Assembly (NCBI GenBank): GCA_015039465.1
Contig: MU130570.1
Coordinates: forward strand, 241,898 to 253,992
DNA length: 12,095 nt
DNA from: Phlegmacium glaucopus
Taxonomy: Eukaryota > Basidiomycota > Agaricomycetes > Agaricales > Cortinariaceae
Reading direction: 5' to 3'
Under the pieces are notes generated by a model, which did no database searches, had not been told where the DNA came from, and worked only from the letters and a program-made list of their open reading frames with translations. A program made the translations under genes and the position numbers. The stretch's first letter is position 1, and each line of letters opens with the position of its first letter. Below, piece after piece: positions 1 to 6,008 of this stretch.

Positions 1-163
1 AGAAGGAGAAATAGACTAAGTTCATCGGTAAATGGTAGAAGTATGTTTAGTTAACGTAGTCTATTACGGAAGGCCTACAGTCGTTGGAACCAACCGTCGA
101 ACCCTCAGTAGTTTAAACCTCGAGGTCGTAAGAACTTATGAAAGTTGACTAGGAAATCTTCAC

Positions 164-385
164 ATGGGAACTCACGATTTCGGAAGTGAAACAGATCTTA
201 CTACGGACAACGACGTTAGGCTAGACGACAGAGGAAACGGAAAACAAGTACGAAGAGGAAAGCACGACAGAAGAGACGGACTGCGGATAGTGCCACCAGT
301 TGTTAAAGGAAAGCAGAAACAAAGAGTAGAGGATAGTGATGATTCAGAGGAGGAGGATGAGAGTGGTTGGGAAGATGACAACTGA
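164..385 (+). CDS. Possible 3' end of an unidentified gene with a very acidic tail
   Basis: An open frame of 73 codons ends in TGA. The middle is rich in Arg, Lys and Asp, and the last 25 residues are a run of Ser, Asp and Glu ending GWEDDN. Such charged tails are common at the C-termini of nuclear fungal proteins, but they also arise by chance in purine-rich DNA, and this strand is purine-rich here. The same frame is open from an ATG at 32 to a TGA at 146-148, just before the next ATG at 164, so this could be the decayed end of a longer gene. I do not recognise a family, and the Ser-rich frame on the other strand is its shadow. Confidence 0.3.
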   Translation: MGTHDFGSETDLTTDNDVRLDDRGNGKQVRRGKHDRRDGLRIVPPVVKGKQKQRVEDSDDSEEEDESGWEDDN

Positions 386-590
386 GAGACATTGCATTTA
401 TCACTTATATTTGAGAGCATGTATATTATATTGAACTTGCATCATTCTGGTTCATTTTTAGCAATTATTTCTGAGTTTATATACTAAGTACAACAGTAAT
501 ATGATGTATCAAGGCTAAAGGAAGACTATTATACAAAAAAAACCAAGGGAAATGATCAAGAGCTTGAGCAGTTGTGTTGTCTCAATGTTT

Positions 591-638
591 GTGACGCAAA
601 TGGCCGTGTCACGCTATGTCACGCGTCCGTGACGTCAC
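591..638. promoter_or_regulatory. Cluster of GTCAC/GTGAC elements with a perfect TGACGTCA palindrome
   Basis: Within 48 bases there are GTGACG (591-596), GTCACG (608-613), GTCACG (618-623) and the 10-bp palindrome GTGACGTCAC (629-638), whose core at 630-637 is the classical CRE/ATF bZIP site. It lies about 140 bp upstream of the first ATG of membrane-protein copy 1, a plausible promoter position. A TATA-like ATAAG lies near 715. The site is seen directly; a role in transcription is inferred. Apart from this cluster, the stretch 386-773 shows nothing I can name. Confidence 0.35.
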
Positions 639-773
639 TGAGGATTGTTCATCCCCACAACAAGTCATTAGTAAGTTGTCTAAAGATTAATTTTGAGTTT
701 TGGGTTAAAGAACTTATAAGTAGAGCGATTCAATGCCTTTCAAGTGTTCAGCTACATATAATTGGTCACCACT

Positions 774-1405
774 ATGTCCGATGGAAATAGCTCAGTGAAT
801 GCGACTGTCGTCGACCAGTCCCCTGCCGATCTGACATGATCAATTTACCCTCAGATGCAGAACGATGGCTTGGACACTCAAATGAATATGAATGATGGTC
901 AAACAACGTACTACTTCCGTAACGTTAGGACGGTGAATGTAGGTTCATTCAACGCTCACAATGTTAAGACGGAAAATAGTGGTAACTACGCTCCACATGA
1001 AGGTAACCGTGCGTCTTTTTTTCATTTTTCTATCTCACTTTTGTCCTTATGCGAGTCCGTCGTGTCATGTTATTCGGTTCACCGTATTGGCTCTGAGTCA
1101 CTCATTGAGCAGGGCCTATATCCGCATGCAGTCGTCAATGGTAGGTGGCCGTTTACACCCATCACCCATCCAATTTGTTGAATACCTTCCTTCCTTCATT
1201 AGGCCCCACACATACATCATTTTCTTTGGGCTACATTGTACTGTTCTCGTGCGTGGCCGGCTTGGCGGCTGTCTCTTGCCTAGCGGTCTTCATGTGCCCA
1301 GGACAGTGTTTATCTCGGCTGTGCGGTATTGGCTGGGGGAAATGGACTCAGAGCCCGAGTCTTCCGAGTCACTGGCAAGGCGCAAACGGATGTTTTGAAG
1401 TTTAA
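774..1405 (+). pseudogene. Small membrane protein, copy 1 (damaged paralogue of the gene at 5155)
   Basis: Three exons match the gene at 5155-5766 in order: 774-1002, 1113-1140 and 1203-1405, with introns 1003-1112 and 1141-1202. Exon 1 shares the stretch VVDQSPAD with copy 2 (NVDQRSPAD) and the motif GSFNAH..(T)EN..NY.P (copy 2: NSFNTH..MED..NH.P). Exon 3 encodes a hydrophobic segment, LGYIVLFSCVAGLAAVSCLA, that would span a membrane once. Exon 2 is only 28 bp. Two lesions are visible. There is a TGA at 837-839, in frame with the ATG at 774, although translation could begin at ATG 855. Intron 1 is 110 bp with clear GT and AG ends, and its removal puts exons 2 and 3 out of frame. Intron 2 keeps the same codon phase as in copy 2. 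The family is unknown to me. The Asn-rich, SFN-type motif recalls heads of some agaric proteins, but that is only an impression. Confidence 0.5.
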
Positions 1406-2040
1406 GGTAAAGGATGAATCATCCGAATATCAATGACTGGCTAATTCTCGAGGGCCGGGGAGGCTGACAACATTCCACAGATATATTCTATTTATTTTGC
1501 ACACGTATTATTTTAAACCACTACTCTGCTATTAGTATCTATGTTTTCGGTAGTAACGATGCTGGTTCATCAAGAGTCCCCCTACTGCATAGTTGGTACA
1601 TATTTATGAAATCAGATAGGGATTTTTTATTTGTATTGTGAGTAGACTTCGTTAACCTATGCAACATTGACTCGGAACTATGACTCAAACCTTCGGGCCC
1701 GAGCTCTCTCAACGTTCTTCAAGTCCCATTCACTTTCTCGCTGTGCCATCACATCTTACGTTAAGTTGATGGTTCCTCCGAGTCAGAACAGAATTTATTT
1801 TGAGGTATGTCTGGAGAGATCAGGTCTATGAGTCAGATGTCATGGCAATTGAGTGGATGGATGATGCGAAGAAGGCCATTTTGAAGGGCAAGAAGAACCT
1901 TGAGGGCTATATAATACCCAAAGGAGTATATGAAGATCATGATATTTCTGTTTCCAAGCCAAGGGCAAGGGGTTTGGCCTTGGCCTGGAAAAAGTGAAGC
2001 CAAAGCCAAGGAAAGCCGCCAAATCCAAGCCAGCACATCA
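1406..2040. other. Gene-free stretch, probable insertion behind copy 1
   Basis: Copies 1 and 2 of the membrane protein remain alignable for about 40 bp beyond the stop codon (AATATCAA..CTA..CT(A/G)ATTCTCGA, near 1423-1451 and 5796-5821). In copy 2 the next shared motif follows 150 bp after the stop, but in copy 1 it follows after about 745 bp, so roughly 600 bp appears extra here. It contains a 65-codon plus-strand frame at 1800-1997 with a charged stretch (DDAKKAILKGKKNLEG) that I cannot assign and do not call a gene. Confidence 0.4.
1955..2034. repeat. CCAAG/CTTGG-rich segment with short inverted repeats
   Basis: The motif CCAAG or GCCAA recurs on the plus strand on both sides of a stretch reading TTTGGCCTTGGCCTGG, so that CCTTGGC can pair with GCCAAGG across about 20 bases. 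It could be a decayed simple repeat or a weak stem-loop. In one frame it gives a Lys/Pro/Ala-rich peptide, which is what such a repeat would encode anyway. Confidence 0.4.
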
Positions 2041-2223
2041 CTACTCGGAGTCTCCGCTTTTTTTTTGAGCCTTGGTAGACCAGTCCCGATTCACCAATTC
2101 CATAGTTCTTGACTTATTACCCTCTCGCTCATGGTACGCGCGCATCTGGCGTCTTTTCTGTTCCAATTCATCGTCTTGGCGCCCAATGTCAGACGCCGAC
2201 ACGTGTCGATCTGAGTCGATCAT
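2041..2223 (-). pseudogene. Short coding fragment, homologue of the fragment near 5890-5970
   Basis: A 60-codon minus-strand frame contains IGRQDDELEQKRRQMRAYHE. The minus strand near 5970-5903 reads TGKQATTRELGQKRRWL.CHD. The two DNA stretches share a 21-bp core at 2149-2169 and 5916-5936 with two differences, and their gaps are multiples of three, which suggests both descend from a protein-coding sequence. The peptide is highly charged and probably helical. Both fragments lie downstream of, and convergent to, a copy of the small membrane protein gene. I cannot name the family. Reading it as a remnant is inferred from its short length. Confidence 0.35.
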
Positions 2224-2344
2224 TACTCTTCATATTATTATTACTCTAATGCTGATATTATAATTAATGAGCGGAGTCTTCTCTCCTTATATCAAGTTAT
2301 ATGCACTTAATACATAGAGACACTACTTGATTACTAGGCCGTAT

Positions 2345-2540
2345 CTTTTTTGTCTTCGCTGTTCATATTTTTTGAAATGCAAATCGTTTTCGTTATTTCG
2401 TTCCAGCCTATGTTTTCTTGGTGGGCCAACTTCACGGAGAACTTATAGTACCAGGAATCGAACCAATCACTTTATATGAAGGTCTGCTACGAATCGCGCA
2501 ACCTTAACCCCAAGTTGTTATACACTAGTTGGAATCCAAT
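2345..2540 (-). mobile_element. tRNA-like, SINE-like patch (split Pol III promoter)
   Basis: On the minus strand GGTTCGATTCC (plus 2454-2464) matches the consensus B box of tRNA genes. About 37 nt upstream of it is TGGGGTTAAGG (plus 2502-2512), an imperfect A-box candidate; the spacing suits a tRNA. The arms do not fold: the T stem has two mismatches and the acceptor ends pair poorly, so this is not a working tRNA. Downstream of the tRNA-like head the minus strand runs through about 90 unrelated bases into A-rich tracts (plus 2346-2374, T runs), as a tRNA-derived SINE would. Target duplications were not found, so the boundaries are guesses. Confidence 0.3.
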
Positions 2541-2741
2541 AGCTTATCCGTCCAACACGAATTTGACCCGAAAAGAGACAACAAAGCAGGTGATAGCCAA
2601 AGAAGGCCAAGCCGGTCCCATGAGATTGGGCCATAGCGCGTCGCTAGGATTATTTTTACAGTAGAAGACAAATGTATGGATTGGAACACATGTGCGGCGG
2701 AAGGAAAGAGATCCCTATCGAGGTTTGGGGACCTAAAGGGG

Positions 2742-2774
2742 GTACGCAGCATGTACGCAGCGTGTATGCAGCAT
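2742..2774. repeat. Three tandem copies of an 11-bp unit
   Basis: GTACGCAGCAT, GTACGCAGCGT and GTATGCAGCAT follow one another without gaps, with one or two differences between copies. It has the look of local replication slippage. The flanks 2541-2741 and 2775-3111 show no gene, RNA or element I can support. Confidence 0.85.
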
Positions 2775-3111
2775 GTTTGAGATAGTGTAAGATGGCCGAC
2801 ATACCATTGAAGACCACATGAGCATTGAGGACTGCGAAGCTTAGCCAACTGCGCTCGATTCGCGCTTCTCACTTCTTCTCACGGCCAGAAAATCTTAAGT
2901 ACTGTAAACGGCGATCTGAATCAGATGCCCGACTTACATGACAAAGGGTGAGAAGAGACAAAAGAATTGGAGACAAATAAGTAACTTGCATTGAACAAGG
3001 TTACGACAGTTTTAACAACATTCTACCGCGAGCCTTACGGTTCTGGAAGCGGTATATTTGTGGACTCTCCGATTTTTTCCGACCAGTAGTAGTACGTTAT
3101 GTTAATATCGT

Positions 3112-3260
3112 GAGTGCCCTCTTAACCCATACCTATAGTAAGCCATAATGCATAGCACCAAACCGAATTTACACCAACACTGACCTCTGATAACCCATAA
3201 CCGCATGCATAGCCCCTCCTATAACCCACCTGCCGACGGGTATAGGTTTAAGAGGGGACC
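3112..3260. mobile_element. MITE-like inverted-repeat element of about 150 bp
   Basis: The left end holds CCCTCTTAACCCATACC (from 3117), and the right end read in reverse complement holds CCCTCTTAAACCTATACC (ending near 3257). Nine bases are identical and the similarity continues weakly inward. Between them are internal direct repeats: TAACCCATA at 3123-3131 and 3191-3199, and ATGCATAGC at 3148-3156 and 3205-3213. One strand is almost free of G. No coding capacity and no clear target duplication are seen. A small non-autonomous DNA transposon is a reasonable guess; an internally duplicated spacer is the alternative. Confidence 0.35.
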
Positions 3261-3417
3261 TGTAAATGGATGGCGCAATCTTTATTTCCGTACCCTGATT
3301 GACCCGGTGAAACGAGGCGTCTGCGCCGCGGCGATACAATCGTCAGTGTCTTTGTCATGTACTTCAGTATACTGCTTTTAGCCTAGGTGAGGAACGAAAA
3401 CACGTGTACACTCGATA

Positions 3418-4163
3418 GCTCGTGTCGCGTGCTATAATCGAAAATGGGGCCTTCGGATACCGACACTGGGTGAAAACTGAAAAGTAAAAGACCCTAAATA
3501 TGAAGGTATATATTGGCAGAATGAAGCATGCCCTAGCATGCCTCGAGAACTTAGATCCATTACTCTTTGCTTCTTATTCTGATATTCTTTCAATTATGTA
3601 CCATGGATGATGTTGATCATTTTCTGACTCTCAATACCTGGATTCTTTGTCAACCCTTGGCCATCCAAAATAATTTCCGGGTTTCCGCTGGGTTCCGCTG
3701 GTTTCTTGGTCCGGATATCTGGAAAGGAAAGTTGTAACAAATATCGTACGATTTTCTTGTAGTCCCTGGATTAACCCTAAAGATCCCTGTAGCAGCCTAC
3801 TAGCAGGTTTCCACGAAAGGAGACATAGGTCACTGAGTTTCCTGGTTTCCTCCGGTTTCCCGCTTGTTGTAGGATGTTTCCGGGGTTCCCAGGTGTAGAA
3901 ACCCGTGGAAACTAAATGCCAAAATATTGATGAATTTACAAGAAGCTTCAATTCATCTGAAACTGCTCTGTAGAGTTGTTGGTGGTGTAAAGGTACATTT
4001 TCTTGCTGTTCAGAAAGTTTAACTCGGAAAGATGTGTTTTGGGGCATTGTGTATGTCAAACGATGAGAGGAGGAGTGAAAGAGCGACCGTATCGCAGCTC
4101 TTATACCTTCCTATTTAGGGTCTTTTAGAGTGCTGACCCTATAGCACCGCACGCGACACGGGC
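3418..4163. mobile_element. Non-autonomous element with two nested inverted repeats
   Basis: The outer arms (3418-3432 and 4149-4163) match in inverted orientation at 14 of 15 bases around CGTGTCGCGTGC. The inner arms (3485-3510 and 4102-4127) match at 25 of 26 bases around AAAAGACCCTAAATA. The spacer between arms is 52 bp on the left and 21 bp on the right, so one side has gained or lost about 30 bp. The interior carries many GGTTTCC-type heptamers. A minus-strand frame of 142 codons (3631-4059) is open, but its sequence mirrors the heptamers and it matches no transposase I know. The structure resembles non-autonomous terminal-inverted-repeat transposons with subterminal binding repeats, as described for hAT and Mutator types. 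The superfamily cannot be fixed because no target duplication is obvious. Confidence 0.5.
3674..3912. repeat. Interspersed GGTTTCC heptamers ending in a hairpin
   Basis: Exact GGTTTCC occurs at 3680-3686, 3806-3812, 3844-3850 and 3854-3860, with one-base variants nearby (GGGTTCC, GAGTTTCC, ATGTTTCC). Three copies at 3679-3710 are spaced 10 to 11 bp apart. At 3876-3912 the left arm GTTTCCGGGGTT can pair with AACCCGTGGAAAC, allowing one bulge. Short repeated motifs of this sort inside a transposon may be transposase-binding sites; that role is inferred. Confidence 0.6.
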
Positions 4164-4954
4164 CGGCGGGTCCCGGGTTCCGCTCGGTCACATGATAGGA
4201 CCTGTCACATTAGCCCTCTCTCGCCTTGCGCAGTGCCATCAAAATAGGCTCTACAACGACAAAACGAGTGGACTCTTGGTGGACTTGCGCACTTTATACG
4301 CCAAGGTTTCTCGCCACACGTTCTGCTCAGGTTGAGGACGCTCTCTAAATAAAATAAAATAAATCACGTGTTATCTACTCGAATCTGTGATAGTTCGTTC
4401 GGTCACCTGGTGATCCTCAACCGTGACGTAGGCCTCAACCCAAAGCGTTCTCCTTTTCTGGAAATTCTCAAGGACCATTCCATTCCTAGAATCGTACGAC
4501 AACAGCTGGCACATACGTATATCTTGTCAGCTTGATTCACTCCACTCGTATGGCTCTTCTATGCCTAACTCAGCGCTCCAACGAATATTTTCTTCACTGC
4601 AGTCCTGATAAGTACTTTATTCATAGCTTATCTTCTACCAGTGTAAATACTGGCGAAACCCTTGAGATTTTTTTGTATGACTATCCTCCTGCGTGCACTC
4701 ATACCACTTAAAACCGTAAAAGATATTTTATGAGAGTGAATGAACTCAGAAAGTGCTGTGTAATTGTAAATCTAAACATTATTTACAACAAGTTTACACT
4801 TAATCAGTATCAATCAGTTCCCACAATTGTCAAATTAAATAAAGTTCAAATGTGATTCCAATGATACATCTATATCTGTCATTATCTACTCCAGGTTCCC
4901 ATAATTTGGTCGGATATACTACACTTGGGCGAGAATAGAGGTTGGACGCAATTG
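4164..4954. other. Gene-free stretch
   Basis: No reading frame with coding character and no RNA gene was found here. The only small repeat seen is a pentanucleotide run (AAATA, about 3.8 copies) at 4346-4364. The right end, from about 4955 to 5154, is the presumed promoter and leader of membrane-protein copy 2, with a TATA-like ATTTATATACTATAC near 5012 and a half CRE (ACGTCA) at 5147-5152, directly before the ATG. Confidence 0.4.
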
Positions 4955-5154
4955 GGATGGAATGACGACAACTTCTATCGATATCTCCATATGTTGGGAA
5001 GGGGCAATCAACTATTTATATACTATACTAGCGCTGGTAATACAAGTTTGGCTAGACAAACCCCGCTTTAATGACTTGGAACAGGATAAATACAGCCTGT
5101 CCATGTGTTTCAATATTCAATCCCTCGGCCCCCACCTAAACTATATCATACGTC

Positions 5155-5766
5155 ATGGAAACGGCCGTTGATGAAGACACTATAGCGAATGTCGACCAGC
5201 GGTCCCCTGCTGATCAGAGGTTGGAAAAGACAACAAATTCCCCTCAGATGCAGAGCGCTGACATCCAAGCAACTTTGGATGAAGATGTTCGTCAATCACC
5301 CCCAATTCACTTCCAAAATCATGGGACAGTGTATCTAAATTCATTCAACACTCACAGCATCACAATGGAAGATTGTGCTAACCATGTTCCACAAGTCACT
5401 CGTTCGTTTTTTTTTTTTCGTTTTCCTCTCACCTTTGTCCTGACGCAAGTTGGCCACGTCATATTATCAGATAACTTTCCGAGGAATATTGACTATGAGA
5501 AGAGCGATAACGGTCTATATTCGCAATCCTATCGGAGTCCGGACTTCCATGGTATGTAGGCACTTGTGCCTTTTCCCTTCAAACATGTTGAATCATTATA
5601 TACTCCTCCTTTAGGTTCCATAAAGGACCCCCCTCAGGCTCGCACTTTCGGGATACTCTCCGTCAATGATGTTGTGTTATTATTGGGGGCTGCCTTTGCA
5701 GCTGGCTCTTGGATAGCGTTCTTCTTTGCAAATTTGCCTAGGCTTTGCGATGCTGGGGAGCGCTAG
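5155..5766 (+). CDS. Small putative single-pass membrane protein, copy 2
   Basis: The proposed exons are 5155-5394, 5503-5551 and 5615-5766. Intron 2 (5552-5614, 63 bp, GTATGT..TTTAG) is clean and in frame. Intron 1 (5395-5502, 108 bp) has a weak donor, GTCACT, and a poorly placed acceptor, but it is open in frame and its alignment with copy 1 supports it. If intron 1 is retained, the frame reads through to a TAG at 5557. The protein would be about 146 residues: a polar, Asp/Gln-rich N-terminal half with the motif NSFNTH.ITMEDCANH.P, a short linker, and a hydrophobic segment VVLLLGAAFAAGSWIAFFF near the C-terminus followed by Arg and Asp. There is no signal peptide, so a tail-anchored topology is likely (inference). 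No lesion breaks the coding frame, unlike copy 1. The family and function are unknown. Confidence 0.5.
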
Positions 5767-5889
5767 GCAGCCTCTTAGTTACGGACGAATATGAGAATAT
5801 CAACTACTAGCTGATTCTCGAAGCTGAAATTTGTATAATCGCGATATTAACATCATGCAAATCAAATTCAGGGACATTTTTATCCCTAT

Positions 5890-5970
5890 TCTGGCTTTTG
5901 GTCATGGCACAGCCAGCGTCTTTTCTGCCCCAATTCCCTTGTGGTGGCCTGTTTACCGGTCTTGACATTC
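5890..5970 (-). pseudogene. Coding scrap, homologue of the 2041-2223 fragment
   Basis: On the minus strand ATTGGGGCAGAAAAGACG (inside 5916-5936) encodes ELGQKRR and lies in a frame reading TGKQATTRELGQKRRWL, matching IGRQDDELEQKRR at 2041-2223. A stop follows soon after. It sits about 125 bp beyond the stop of membrane-protein copy 2 and about 40 bp before the last recognisable part of the SMC4 pseudogene, so it marks or lies near the junction where the SMC4 piece was joined. Confidence 0.3.
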
Positions 5971-6008
5971 AACAACTATAAGTGTCAGATATCGAAGCCG
6001 ATGAACTG

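Noticed and set aside
961..1398. Plus-strand frame of 145 codons over membrane-protein copy 1
   Set aside because: It reads through both introns in a frame other than the one shared with copy 2.
2437..2540. Functional tRNA gene on the minus strand
   Set aside because: The B box is perfect but the T stem and acceptor stem do not pair.
2525..2872. Minus-strand frame of 115 codons
   Set aside because: It runs through the 11-bp tandem repeat and the tRNA-like patch and shows no domain or natural protein character.
3631..4059. Minus-strand frame of 142 codons inside the inverted-repeat element
   Set aside because: Its peptide mirrors the GGTTTCC repeats (Lys-Pro-Glu-Thr patterns), it matches no transposase, and it has no splice support; most likely open by chance.
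4962..5171. Plus-strand frame of 69 codons just before copy 2
   Set aside because: It overlaps the start of copy 2 in another frame, has no counterpart upstream of copy 1 and no known motif; treated as leader and promoter DNA.
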